Positions 1 through 8,716 of a stretch of 64,000 nucleotides of DNA are shown in pieces (position 1 is the stretch's first letter; every line of letters starts with the position of its first letter). The notes under the pieces are model-generated. The model searched no databases and was not told the origin of the DNA. It saw only the letters and a list, made by a program, of their open reading frames with translations. Location: positions 1 to 64,000 of the forward strand of contig PLYO01000020.1 of assembly GCA_003151825.1 (NCBI GenBank), written 5' to 3'. The position numbers and the translations under genes are program-made. The stretch is from Ignavibacteriota bacterium. Its GTDB lineage: Bacteria; Bacteroidota; Ignavibacteria; Palsa-1295.

Positions 1-68
1 TCCTTGTAGAACCCCATCAAAGCATATACTAATATAAGTAATAAAAACACAAAAGTCAAGTGTTTCGT

Positions 69-794
69 TTATTTTCTTAATTTTTGGAGCGGCACCCAAT
101 CGGCAGGGCCGCGTTCATAGTGCCAGAAGTCCCAGCCATTTTGAGTCGGGCGATTCACGGCTGCGGCGGCGGCAAGCGAAGGGGATGAATAAACCTTTCC
201 GTTAAATCGCACATGTCCAGAAGCATTAACGTGCGCATGCATGGTCTTTCCTTTGTATTTGCCCCTAAGCTTCATCGGTTCTTTAATATAGGCAGCAAGT
301 GTTGGCTTTCGGCCACCAGTTGCTTCGCGGTCCCGGGTATTCCATGCTCGCACTGCTGGGCGATCTTCCGTTTTTGCCGAGACTTCGTGTCCAAAGAGCG
401 CATCGAGTTCGCTGTGATTTCTTCGCTGAATATCACTTCGAAATTTCCTTCTCAAATCTTCAGAACGGGTCAGTTTCCCCTTCACCTTATTGCCCTTTGG
501 TTTCACGATTCGGAGTGCGAGTGATTCCAATTCCTTGATGTGCGAATCGCCACCTACGGTCAGATACACGCTGAATCGATCCCATTTTCCGCCATGCCGA
601 TCTTTTAGATGCTGCTTCAGCCGATTTCGAAGATTCCGAGCAAGGCCGACATAATAAAGCTTATCGCGTTTGTAAAGCGCATAAATCCCCTCGCGACCTT
701 TGACGTAGGTTCGAACAATGTCCTGATATTTCTCCAGCGCATCGCTGGAAATATTTTCAAGATGCTGGGAAACGAGTTGGGTGGTTCTGGCCAT
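69..794 (-). CDS. GIY-YIG nuclease-domain protein with C-terminal RAMA-like domain
   Basis: The N-terminal third carries a GIY-YIG endonuclease fold: EGIYALYKRDKLYYVGLA gives the paired GIY and YVG strands, followed by RNLRNRLKQHL with the conserved Arg, and a Glu in the KELESLALRI helix. The last ~70 residues (RGKYKGKTMHAHV, then YSSPSLAAAAAV, then NGWDFWHY and WVPLQKLR) resemble the RAMA domain that accompanies restriction and modification enzymes and is thought to bind modified DNA. The middle is basic and low in order. An upstream in-frame TTG exists at 818, but the ATG at 794 is preferred. It stands alone, so a role in repair, restriction of modified DNA or homing cannot be told apart. 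The domain assignment to RAMA is by eye; the GIY-YIG call is firmer. Confidence 0.75.
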   Translation of the reverse strand: MARTTQLVSQHLENISSDALEKYQDIVRTYVKGREGIYALYKRDKLYYVGLARNLRNRLKQHLKDRHGGKWDRFSVYLTVGGDSHIKELESLALRIVKPKGNKVKGKLTRSEDLRRKFRSDIQRRNHSELDALFGHEVSAKTEDRPAVRAWNTRDREATGGRKPTLAAYIKEPMKLRGKYKGKTMHAHVNASGHVRFNGKVYSSPSLAAAAAVNRPTQNGWDFWHYERGPADWVPLQKLRK

Positions 795-927
795 GAAATC
801 TTTTGCGAAAAAGCTCAAAAACAGTATTCTGTTAGCAATAGCCGAGGTTGCATCGTTCCCGTCCCTTCGCCTGTTGTCAATCCCGGTCTAAAGAAAATTT
901 CGAATTTCCCGGCGGGTGGAAAAAAGG

Positions 928-1092
928 TCGTATATTAGTGGTTGCTTTGATGGGCACCTGTTTCAATTACGAATGACAAATTACGAATTACGAATGTGGG
1001 GAGGGGAATCGAATTGGTTTTCATTATGAAATTAATGAAAAGCTTCATGAAAATTAAACGTGAAAACACATTTTGAGCACCTTTTCTATAAG
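928..1092. repeat. Dispersed ~165-nt intergenic repeat, copy 1
   Basis: This stretch matches 47558-47722 over its whole length with few changes: both begin gtcgtatatt, run through tgctttgatgggcacc, a heptamer repeat tract, cgaattggttttcattatg, and end gaaaacacattttgagcacc plus ttttct. A second partial copy of the terminal motif (cacactttgagcacc) follows at 1157-1172. The gap 795-1208 between the GIY-YIG gene and trmD holds nothing else recognisable. It could be a non-autonomous mobile repeat or a conserved RNA element; no open frame is conserved between copies. Confidence 0.8.
964..999. repeat. Heptanucleotide tandem repeat (locus A)
   Basis: Five 7-nt units read caattac, gaatgac, aaattac, gaattac, gaatgtg. 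The period is exactly 7 with drift between units. It lies inside the dispersed repeat copy 1. Confidence 0.85.
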
Positions 1093-1208
1093 AATCATAT
1101 GAAAATGGACTGAAATCGAGGTGTTCATGAATAGTTTGATGAGTATTAACCGAGCACACACACTTTGAGCACCATTTTTTTAGGGAAACGTAGCTTATTT
1201 TAATCCAC

Positions 1209-1880
1209 TTACAACAAATCCGGCCTGCGCTCTTCGGTTCTTCGGAGGGCTTCTTCGTGACGATAGATGTCGATCTTTTTATGATCGCCGCTGAGGAGAA
1301 TTTCGGGGACGTGCATTCCTTCGAACTCGGCGGGACGGGTGTAAGCCGGGGCATCGAGTAGGCCGTTTTGGAAGGAATCCATGAGGGCGCTTTCGGCATC
1401 GTGCATGGCTCCGGGCAATAGCCGCACGATGGCGTCTATGAGCACACAGGCGGGCAGTTCGCCTCCTGTGAGGACGTAATCGCCGATGGAAATTTCTTTG
1501 GTGATCCACCGCTCGCGGACGCGCTCATCCACGCCTTTGTAATGGCCGCAAAGTATGATGAGATTATTTTTCATCGAAAGATGATTAGCCATAGGCTGCG
1601 AGAAGCGCTCGCCATCGGGCGTCATAAGAATGCGCTCGTCGTAATCGCGTTCGCCCGTGAGTTCTTTGAAAATTGCGAACAGCGGTTCGGGTTTTAGAAC
1701 CATTCCCGCGCCGCCGCCGAAGGGTTCGTCATCGATTTGATGATATTTTCCCATGCCGTATTCGCGCAAATCGTGCGTTACAATTTCGATCACGCCTTTC
1801 TCACGAGCACGTTTCACGATGCTTTCGGAGAGCGGGCTTTCAAGGAGCTTTGGAACGGCGGAGATAATATCGATGCGCAT
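1209..1880 (-). CDS. trmD: tRNA (guanine-37-N1)-methyltransferase TrmD
   Basis: SPOUT-class methyltransferase that methylates N1 of G37 beside the anticodon using S-adenosylmethionine, preventing +1 frameshifts. The 224-residue protein opens MRIDIISAVPKL and shows the family signatures DEPFGGGAGMVL, LCGHYKGVDERV and ISIGDYVLTGGELPA, which form the trefoil-knot SAM site. The start at 1880 gives the normal N-terminus; the frame stays open 31 codons upstream but that stretch overlaps the promoter of lpxC/fabZ and looks non-coding. The C-terminal extension found in proteobacterial TrmD is short here, as in Bacteroidota. It is divergent from lpxC/fabZ with a 61-nt intergenic region, so the two promoters must overlap or abut. 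Confidence 0.95.
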   Translation of the reverse strand: MRIDIISAVPKLLESPLSESIVKRAREKGVIEIVTHDLREYGMGKYHQIDDEPFGGGAGMVLKPEPLFAIFKELTGERDYDERILMTPDGERFSQPMANHLSMKNNLIILCGHYKGVDERVRERWITKEISIGDYVLTGGELPACVLIDAIVRLLPGAMHDAESALMDSFQNGLLDAPAYTRPAEFEGMHVPEILLSGDHKKIDIYRHEEALRRTEERRPDLL

Positions 1881-1941
1881 GGACACTATTACAGGCCATG
1901 AGGCGAAATGGTTTAGCGTTTCTGGCAGTTTACACAACTTC

Positions 1942-3357
1942 ATGCGCGCACAGCAACGTACCGTTTCCAACATTTCGAAGTTCGAAGGCGCCGGTCTTCA
2001 TACCGGAAATCCGAGTTCGATTGAATTTCATCCCGCGCCGGAAGGCTATGGGATTCGCTTTGTCCGTAGCGATATGGCCGGCTCGCCGGAAGTTCCGGCG
2101 CTCGTCGATTTTGTCACCGATATTTCACGCGGGACGACACTTTCCGTCGATAGCGCAAGCGTTCATACCGTGGAGCATGTGCTGGCCGCTGTCGTGGGAC
2201 TGGAAGTCGATAACGTGCGCATCGAGCTAACGGCCAACGAGCCGCCGATTGGCGATGGCAGCGCCGGGCCGTATGTCGAAGCGCTGCTCGCCGCCGGTTT
2301 TACGGATCAATCCGCGCCGAGGAAATATCTCGTCGTTGACGAAACGGTTTCATACCGGAATGAAGAACAGGGTGTAGAAATTGTCGCGCTTCCGCTTCCG
2401 AACGATTATCGCGTGACGGTGATGGTCGATTACAACAATCCGGCGCTTGGCAGTCAGCATACAGGTCTTTTTTCGCTCGAAAAAGAATTTGTGACGGAAT
2501 TTTCAAACGCGCGGACATTCTGTTTTCTGCATGAAGTGGAAGTGCTTCGCGACCGCGGCCTCATACGCGGCGGGAATCTCGATAATGCCATCGTCATTGT
2601 CGATCGCGATCTCGATGAGGATGCGATGCACAGTCTTGCAAAAAAATTAGGAATCAGCGGAAGCGTGATGCTTGGCACGAGCGGCATTCTGAACGATAAG
2701 AAGCTGCGCTATAAGAACGAGCCGGCACGGCACAAGCTGCTCGACTTGCTTGGCGATCTTGCGCTTGTGGGCGCTCCGATGCAAGCGCAAATACTCGCGG
2801 CGCGGCCAGGGCATGCCTCGAATGTCGAATTCGCTCGCAAGCTGCGCAAGTTGAACGAAAAGAAATCGCTTCTCCAGAAATATAATCCTTCCGCCACGCG
2901 CGATTTTATATTTGACATTACGGCAATCGAGCGCATCATGCCGCACCGGTATCCGATGCTGCTTGTCGATCGCATTCTCGAAATGGACCTTGCGGAAGGA
3001 CACGAGCGAATTTTGGGGCTCAAGAACGTGACGTATAACGAGCCATTCTTCATGGGTCATTTCCCCGGTAAACCTGTTATGCCGGGCGTGCTCTTACTCG
3101 AAGCCATGGCACAAACGGGCGGAATGCTGCTGCTCAATGCGGTTGACAATCCGGAGGGTAAACTCATTCTCTTCATGTCCATCGATAAAGCGAAATTTCG
3201 GAAGCCTGTTGTGCCCGGAGACCAGGTATTATTCGAGCTTCGGATGCTTCGGCGGCGTGGAAAAACATTTGTGATGGCAGGCGAAGCGAAAGTCGAAGGA
3301 CAGCTTGTCGCCGAAGCCGAGTTCATGGCCGCTATCGTAGGGCGCGATGCAAAATAA
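1942..3357 (+). CDS. lpxC/fabZ: Bifunctional UDP-3-O-acyl-GlcNAc deacetylase / 3-hydroxyacyl-ACP dehydratase
   Basis: A 471-residue fusion. The LpxC half (about 1-310) is the zinc deacetylase that commits UDP-GlcNAc to lipid A: HTVEHVLAA places the zinc His at residue 79, and RHKLLDLLGDL supplies His264 and Asp268. The FabZ half (about 325-471) is the hot-dog dehydratase of fatty-acid elongation, with the catalytic His373 in FMGHFPGKPVMPG and Glu387 in LLLEAMAQ. This fusion is characteristic of Bacteroidota and relatives and ties 3-hydroxyacyl-ACP supply to lipid A demand. The start MRAQQRTV is chosen because it begins the conserved domain; the frame is open further upstream but overlaps trmD. 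lpxA follows after 30 nt and is probably co-transcribed. Confidence 0.95.
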   Translation: MRAQQRTVSNISKFEGAGLHTGNPSSIEFHPAPEGYGIRFVRSDMAGSPEVPALVDFVTDISRGTTLSVDSASVHTVEHVLAAVVGLEVDNVRIELTANEPPIGDGSAGPYVEALLAAGFTDQSAPRKYLVVDETVSYRNEEQGVEIVALPLPNDYRVTVMVDYNNPALGSQHTGLFSLEKEFVTEFSNARTFCFLHEVEVLRDRGLIRGGNLDNAIVIVDRDLDEDAMHSLAKKLGISGSVMLGTSGILNDKKLRYKNEPARHKLLDLLGDLALVGAPMQAQILAARPGHASNVEFARKLRKLNEKKSLLQKYNPSATRDFIFDITAIERIMPHRYPMLLVDRILEMDLAEGHERILGLKNVTYNEPFFMGHFPGKPVMPGVLLLEAMAQTGGMLLLNAVDNPEGKLILFMSIDKAKFRKPVVPGDQVLFELRMLRRRGKTFVMAGEAKVEGQLVAEAEFMAAIVGRDAK

Positions 3358-3387
3358 TTTTTCTATAGGGCGAGCACGTTTTTACGA

Positions 3388-4203
3388 ATGGCCATAACGA
3401 TTCATCCTACCGCGATTGTCGATCCTCGTGCCGAGCTGTCGGAGGGAGTCGAGATCGGCCCCTACGCGATTATCGAGGGCGACGTGCGTATTGGCCATGG
3501 GACGCGCATCCACCATCATGCTTTCGTCGGAAATGGCGCTCGTATCGGCGAGCGGTGCGAGGTGCATCACGCGGCCGTGGTTTCAAACGTCCCGCAAGAC
3601 TTGAAATTTAAAGGGACCGAAAAGACTTACGCCGAGCTTGGAGACGATTGTGTTATTCGAGAATTTGCAACCGTTCATCGCGCGACGATTCACGATTCCG
3701 ATACGAACGCCGGCACGAAAGATGGCATCACGCGCGTGGGAGCGGGATGCCTCATCATGGCTTATTCTCACGTGGCACACGATTGTTTCCTAGGCGAGGG
3801 TGTTATTCTTTCGAATGCAACCCAGCTTGCCGGTCATGTGACAATCGATAAATGGACGACCGTCGGCGGAGGCTGCCTCGTTCACCAATTTTGTATGGTT
3901 GGAATGCTCTCGATGCTTGGCGGCGGCGCGGAAGTCCGCAAGGATGTCCCGCCATATTCTTTGGTGGGTGGTGGGGATGCAAAGTTCAGTGGCATTAACC
4001 GGATTGGTCTTCAGCGTCGCGGCAAGGATGCCGCCACGATCCAGGCGATCAAGGCTGTCTATTTTACGCTCTACAATTCCGGGCTAAATGTTTCTGCTGC
4101 AGTGCAAGCCATTGCTGGCGGCCCGGATACTTCGCTCCCCGAGGTTCGGGAAATCCTGAACTTCATTGCTCTCTCGAAACGCGGAGTCATCGGGGCCGCG
4201 TAA
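3388..4203 (+). CDS. lpxA: Acyl-ACP--UDP-N-acetylglucosamine O-acyltransferase LpxA
   Basis: First enzyme of lipid A synthesis: transfers a 3-hydroxyacyl chain from ACP to UDP-GlcNAc. The 271-residue sequence is a run of hexapeptide repeats (IHPTAIVDPRAELSEGVEIG and on) that forms the left-handed beta helix, with the catalytic His in YSHVAHDC, then the LpxA-specific GGGAEVRKDVPPYSLV and FSGINRIGLQRRG segments and a helical C-terminus. Length is close to the family norm (262-270). It follows lpxC/fabZ by 30 nt in the same direction, so the first two committed steps and the acyl-chain dehydratase are in one unit. A strong bidirectional terminator follows. Confidence 0.96.
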   Translation: MAITIHPTAIVDPRAELSEGVEIGPYAIIEGDVRIGHGTRIHHHAFVGNGARIGERCEVHHAAVVSNVPQDLKFKGTEKTYAELGDDCVIREFATVHRATIHDSDTNAGTKDGITRVGAGCLIMAYSHVAHDCFLGEGVILSNATQLAGHVTIDKWTTVGGGCLVHQFCMVGMLSMLGGGAEVRKDVPPYSLVGGGDAKFSGINRIGLQRRGKDAATIQAIKAVYFTLYNSGLNVSAAVQAIAGGPDTSLPEVREILNFIALSKRGVIGAA

Positions 4204-4267
4204 AAGCATTAGAGTATCGGATAGTGTCCAGAGCGGCAAGACCCTCGAACTCCAAAAATAGGCAAAC

Positions 4268-4301
4268 AAAAAGCCCTCGCTATTTATAGCGAGGGCTTTT
4301 T
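4268..4301. terminator. Bidirectional intrinsic terminator between lpxA and the convergent secreted-protein gene
   Basis: A perfect 13-bp stem (aagccctcgctat / atagcgagggctt) with a 2-nt loop is flanked by A residues on the left and T residues on the right, so it can end transcription from both converging genes. Confidence 0.92.
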
Positions 4302-4321
4302 GCTTAAACTTCCGGAGTTCG

Positions 4322-7300
4322 TTACTTGGTCACGGTCACTTTAACCGATGCCGCATTCTCACCGGAAATGAGCTTGCAGATGTAGGAGCCGGAGGCCACC
4401 GCGTTGCCTGCACCATCCGCGCCATCCCATCGGACGGTATGGATTCCCTGATCGACAGGCCCATTCACCAGTGTCTTGACAACCTCGCCAAGCTGGTTGT
4501 AGATGATCAGCACGGTCGGCGCGGCCACAGGCAGCGTATAGCTGAACTGGGTCGATCCCAAAACCGGGGTGAACGGATTCGGGTAGTTTTGATCGAGCGA
4601 GAAGCCCGTCGGGTCGATCTGTAACTGAACCTCATTGGAATTATGCTGAGCGCCGTTCATATCCGTCTGTAGCAAACGGTAGGTGTAGGTGCCCGGCTTC
4701 ACGTTCCGATCGACGTAGTCATAGCCTTGCTCCGTGGACGAATTTGTTTCGTTCGAGGCGACGAAGCCGAGGTTCTCGTACTGGTCATCTGAATTAACAA
4801 GCTTCCGCTGAACGGTGAAACCAGCGTTATTTTGTTCATTCGTAGTGGCCCAGGTAAGGAGCGCAGCTCCATTTTGCTGCTCGCCCTTAAGGTAGAGGAG
4901 TTGAACCGGCAGCATTCCCTGCTGGCTTACCATGGCGCGTATCGAAGGAGCCCAGCTTCCCGCTGTGTAAATCGCGCCGGGTATGGGCGCCGATCCACCG
5001 GGCAAATAGGTATACATGCCCGGGGACAGATAGGACTGAACATTCGGGAGGGGGTAGCCAGCATACTGATTGGTTGGCCACCAGCCTTGCGGGGGCGTCC
5101 ATTCCGACCATGAGCCGGTTCCAGCGCCGACCTCGATGGCCCAGGCACAGTTAATGGCACCGTTGTTCGCCGTTTTGCTCCATTGAGTCCCATAGGGGTC
5201 ACTATAGGGTGTTTTGATGGCCGGCGAAAGGTAGAAGTCATCATAACCAGTGGTTATTCCGCCGCCGCGGGATATGTCCGCGCCGAGCTCCATATTCTCA
5301 AGTCCTAACTGACTGACGCTCGCCCAATAGACCCCCTGCGTGGAGCCAGTACTGGAAAGCACAATTGGCACTGGGAAAAGGTATTCCGAGAACTGGTTAA
5401 AGGAAGGCCCTCGCACTGCCTCGTAGGTAGCTGACACGCCTTCTTTCTGAAGCGTGTCACCTGGCGTACAGGAACCCGGCCCGCCGTTGAGGAGGGAAAG
5501 CCTGACGGCGTCCGGCGCCTGATTGGCACCGCCGAAAAACGCTCGAATGCCATAGAACGTATCCTGGGTGGATACGACAAATCTCATGGCGAAACTGCCA
5601 CTGGTATTACCATTGGGACTAAAGCCGATACCCACTCCGGGAATCTGCACAAGTCCTGGCAAATCGTTGCCCGCGCCATTACCCGGATCGAGTGTGGCGG
5701 CATCGTAAGCAAATTCCTGAACTCCGTCCGGCTGAGCCTCTACGTTGAGAAAGAACTGAGAGTTCGTGCCGGTAATGTTCGAGGGCGTCGAAAAGCCGGG
5801 CTGATCGAGCCATGCGTCAACGGTAAACATCGCACCGCCGCCGTTTTGGGCACCAGCATCCTGCGCGTTCCAATTGGGCATCTTTATGACCGTATCGCTG
5901 CTACCTCTGAGGGCATTAACGACGACGGCCTGCCAATAGACGGTATTGCCATTGGGATCGAGGATTTGCACGCGCATCGGAAAGGCCACCTCAATATTGG
6001 TGGATAAATTCGCGATCTTCACATAGACCGGCAGCGCAATGGCTTCGGATGCAGGAATCTTCGTGTACTGATTCACGACCCGCACCCACATAACCTCGAT
6101 TTCAGGTTTGAGTGGCACGATCACGGTCGCGTTATCGACATACCAGGGGTCATTATCGTCCTGAGGGGGCGGGATAGACGGTCCGTCATACTTAGCTTTG
6201 AGGCGTAACCGGAACCGGAAATCCTGCGTGAAATAGTTCGCAAGACTCACGGTATGAGGAACGAAACCATCCACGTTAATCAACCCGGTCTTCAAGTTCA
6301 TAAAGAACTTTTGGAACTCGAAATCGTCGCCCCCATCGATGGCCGCGACTTCGGTCCATGATGCCGGGGCAGGATTGCAACCCGGCTGAAGCGGCGATTT
6401 GAATTCAAGCAGGAGGGAATCACCCGATCGCACAACTGCACCAGTATTTACGTTGAGAATCGTCCATTCCGGACCGAACATCGTGCCATTATCCCACGGG
6501 AATTGAAAGTAGGACCCGAATTTTCCTCCACGTTGAAAATCGAAGGATAAATTCGCCGTCGTTTTCCCCGACAAATTAATCGGGAAGCTCGTGAGGGTAT
6601 CGCCGTAGGTAGAGCTAGTGTATGGGTTACCATTGACATCCTGACCGTCAAGCATAATGACCGGATCGGTAAAGTTATCTTGTCCATCACCGTTAGGATA
6701 GCTTGGTGGAGGGGGATCCCATGTATAGCTCGCGCCATCGGTGACGGTCGCTCCGACGGAGACCCATAAGGTCTGGTCGGGGATGTCGGCAGAAACGGTC
6801 CTGCTATAGCCGTCTGAAGCGTCGAAGTAGGGCACGGGCGTTCGGCGCAATCCGAAAACGGTAGTGCAAACGGTATCGTCAAAAGGCCACTGGTCTCCGA
6901 TATTCACATCGGCGGTATCGAATGTGGTTGCAATGGCGCAGGCGTTGAACGTCCCGAGTTCGTCTAGAACATTCGGATTCGTCGAATAGGCAGCGAACAC
7001 AGTATCTTTAGTGGCGCCCTTCGTAAGACCGACGATCGAGACTACGCGGGCATAGACCACGATTCCGGTAACGGCATTACTAATGATGAATCGGCATTTG
7101 AAGGTATTCGTTACCGAATCGACGTTCTGAAATTTCGCCTGTGGCGTTACGGAGTTTCCGAGGCAAATCTCAAAGTTTCTCGTGGGAAAATCCACTTGGA
7201 CGGCGGCCACCTTATCGTGCCAGCGTTTGTACTTGATGGACCATTGCTTATCCTGGCTCCACGACTGATTGCACGTCTTGCAGGTTGTGTTAATCGCTTG

Positions 7301-8227
7301 CCACCCGCCTCCAGCGAGCCCGAGGCCTCCGTTCGGCCCGTACGCGACGGCGGTGGACTGCGAACTGGTTTCGTTCACAAGCCCGATCGAGACATTGTCC
7401 CCCCAGGCTTGGTAAGCGACTAAAGCGGGAAAGCCATTAATTCCGCCCGTGAAGCCGCCATAATTGATCTGAATACTCGAGTCCGAATTAGCCAGGACAA
7501 TTTGGAACTTCTTGCAAAAAAGTTGGCTAGCTCCCACATTGGTCCATAAAAAAGGAGAGGGGAGATGATTCACGGCATTGGTCGGATTAAGATTAAAGTT
7601 GTAATAATTTACCATGAACGTGTCGGCCGTGGTCGAGGTGCGGTAATACACCTTGGATGTATCGGACGGCCCTCCGTGGCGAAGATCGAGATCGGCCCAA
7701 AGCGCGGCAATAATAGCATGAGGCGCGGAGGCATAGCTGGTCGCCAGGTTCACTTTATTGGGATTGCAATACGCAGGAGGCGAGCCGCTGGTCGCGTAAG
7801 CAAAGGGCATGAAGCCGACATAACCGCTCGAGGAAATATAGATGCTGTCGTAATTTCCCGCATAGAAGTTCCAATGGTGGGCGAGGCCCATCCAAATGGG
7901 TCCGGCCATGCAATGATGCAGCGTGTCCATCAGCTGTGGCTGATAGGGGGAGAGCTTCGTCGGATCGAAGAAATATTGACCTTGCGGAGCGCCTTGCCGC
8001 GGTCCGGTCCAAATCCGGTTCCATTGTGACGGGAGGTAGCCGGTGTCCATGAAAAAATAGGTGGGCCGCCACGGAGCCGGAGCGTTGTCGTCCGAATCGA
8101 CGATAAAATAACCCGTCGAAACGGCACTTGGCGTACCGCGTCGATCGGAGGATTGCGCCCGGCCAATGCTCGCGAGGGCTAACACCGAAAGGCACACGAG
8201 TAACGATAGATAGTAAGCACGTCTCAT
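4322..8227 (-). CDS. Very large secreted protein with T9SS type A (FlgD-like) sorting domain
   Basis: 1301 residues. Sec signal peptide MRRAYYLSLLVCLSVLALA ending near GRAQ. The mature part is rich in Gly, Asn, Thr and Trp and has no catalytic motif I recognise; it contains immunoglobulin-like beta-sandwich stretches such as IEVMWVRVVNQYTKIPASEA and a fibronectin-like stretch near LLTWATTNEQNNAGFTVQRK before the C-terminus. The end shows the T9SS hallmark: LDQNYPNPFTP, then VLIIYNQLGEVVKTLV, GIHTVRWDGADGAGN and GSYICKLISG. Such domains send the protein through the type IX system to the cell surface or medium. A tail-to-tail terminator separates it from lpxA. The substrate or role is unknown. 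Confidence 0.88.
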   Translation of the reverse strand: MRRAYYLSLLVCLSVLALASIGRAQSSDRRGTPSAVSTGYFIVDSDDNAPAPWRPTYFFMDTGYLPSQWNRIWTGPRQGAPQGQYFFDPTKLSPYQPQLMDTLHHCMAGPIWMGLAHHWNFYAGNYDSIYISSSGYVGFMPFAYATSGSPPAYCNPNKVNLATSYASAPHAIIAALWADLDLRHGGPSDTSKVYYRTSTTADTFMVNYYNFNLNPTNAVNHLPSPFLWTNVGASQLFCKKFQIVLANSDSSIQINYGGFTGGINGFPALVAYQAWGDNVSIGLVNETSSQSTAVAYGPNGGLGLAGGGWQAINTTCKTCNQSWSQDKQWSIKYKRWHDKVAAVQVDFPTRNFEICLGNSVTPQAKFQNVDSVTNTFKCRFIISNAVTGIVVYARVVSIVGLTKGATKDTVFAAYSTNPNVLDELGTFNACAIATTFDTADVNIGDQWPFDDTVCTTVFGLRRTPVPYFDASDGYSRTVSADIPDQTLWVSVGATVTDGASYTWDPPPPSYPNGDGQDNFTDPVIMLDGQDVNGNPYTSSTYGDTLTSFPINLSGKTTANLSFDFQRGGKFGSYFQFPWDNGTMFGPEWTILNVNTGAVVRSGDSLLLEFKSPLQPGCNPAPASWTEVAAIDGGDDFEFQKFFMNLKTGLINVDGFVPHTVSLANYFTQDFRFRLRLKAKYDGPSIPPPQDDNDPWYVDNATVIVPLKPEIEVMWVRVVNQYTKIPASEAIALPVYVKIANLSTNIEVAFPMRVQILDPNGNTVYWQAVVVNALRGSSDTVIKMPNWNAQDAGAQNGGGAMFTVDAWLDQPGFSTPSNITGTNSQFFLNVEAQPDGVQEFAYDAATLDPGNGAGNDLPGLVQIPGVGIGFSPNGNTSGSFAMRFVVSTQDTFYGIRAFFGGANQAPDAVRLSLLNGGPGSCTPGDTLQKEGVSATYEAVRGPSFNQFSEYLFPVPIVLSSTGSTQGVYWASVSQLGLENMELGADISRGGGITTGYDDFYLSPAIKTPYSDPYGTQWSKTANNGAINCAWAIEVGAGTGSWSEWTPPQGWWPTNQYAGYPLPNVQSYLSPGMYTYLPGGSAPIPGAIYTAGSWAPSIRAMVSQQGMLPVQLLYLKGEQQNGAALLTWATTNEQNNAGFTVQRKLVNSDDQYENLGFVASNETNSSTEQGYDYVDRNVKPGTYTYRLLQTDMNGAQHNSNEVQLQIDPTGFSLDQNYPNPFTPVLGSTQFSYTLPVAAPTVLIIYNQLGEVVKTLVNGPVDQGIHTVRWDGADGAGNAVASGSYICKLISGENAASVKVTVTK

Positions 8228-8716
8228 CTTCGTATAGAGATTAAATGATTAGTTAAGAACGCGCATCGTCCGCATCGCCGACGATGCTTCCGATGCTTGC
8301 ATGAATAAAACGCATGATTGCTCATGCTTTCCCCCAAGCAGGATCGCTCACACTTGGAAGATCTCATCTCCCATGACGGTCGATGCCATTAGGCAAGCCA
8401 GCCACGAGAATGAAACAACTTTGAAAAACCTTCGAAAAAGAGGATAATCGGAAGAAAAATGCTCATCCCATAAGAGGCCGATGGGCTAATCCGAAGTCTT
8501 TCCGTTTCGAAAAGATAATCTGATGGTTACAAATATAACACATTAGAAGGCGGAGCATGAGAAATGTGTCTTTGAGACAACATGTCGCCCACCCCACTTA
8601 CTAAGAAGACCAACGAAAAGGCAAAAGGTAACAGCATTTCTCGAAAAAAATTTAAAAATCTTTCGAACCGCCAATTTCGCGCTGATTTGACCATATATTC
8701 CTCCGAAAGTGGTTGC
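8228..8716. other. 489-nt intergenic region with a palindrome, no gene seen
   Basis: This lies upstream of the 1301-residue secreted protein and downstream of the haem lipoprotein. It holds one palindromic element (8261-8287) shared with 9661-9687. An 87-codon open frame on the plus strand at 8582-8845 runs into the neighbouring gene and has no recognisable content, so I do not call it. The rest must include the promoter of the gene at 8227, which I cannot place. Confidence 0.6.
8261..8287. repeat. Palindromic repeat element, intergenic copy
   Basis: The core gcatcgccgacgatgc (8272-8287) is a 6-bp stem with a CCGA loop. The 27-nt block matches 9661-9687 at 24 positions. Here it is intergenic; the other copy is inside a coding sequence. 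Confidence 0.65.

Noticed and set aside
935-1399. 154-codon open frame on the minus strand
   Set aside because: It overlaps trmD in another frame and runs through the dispersed repeat; the translation has no protein-like pattern.
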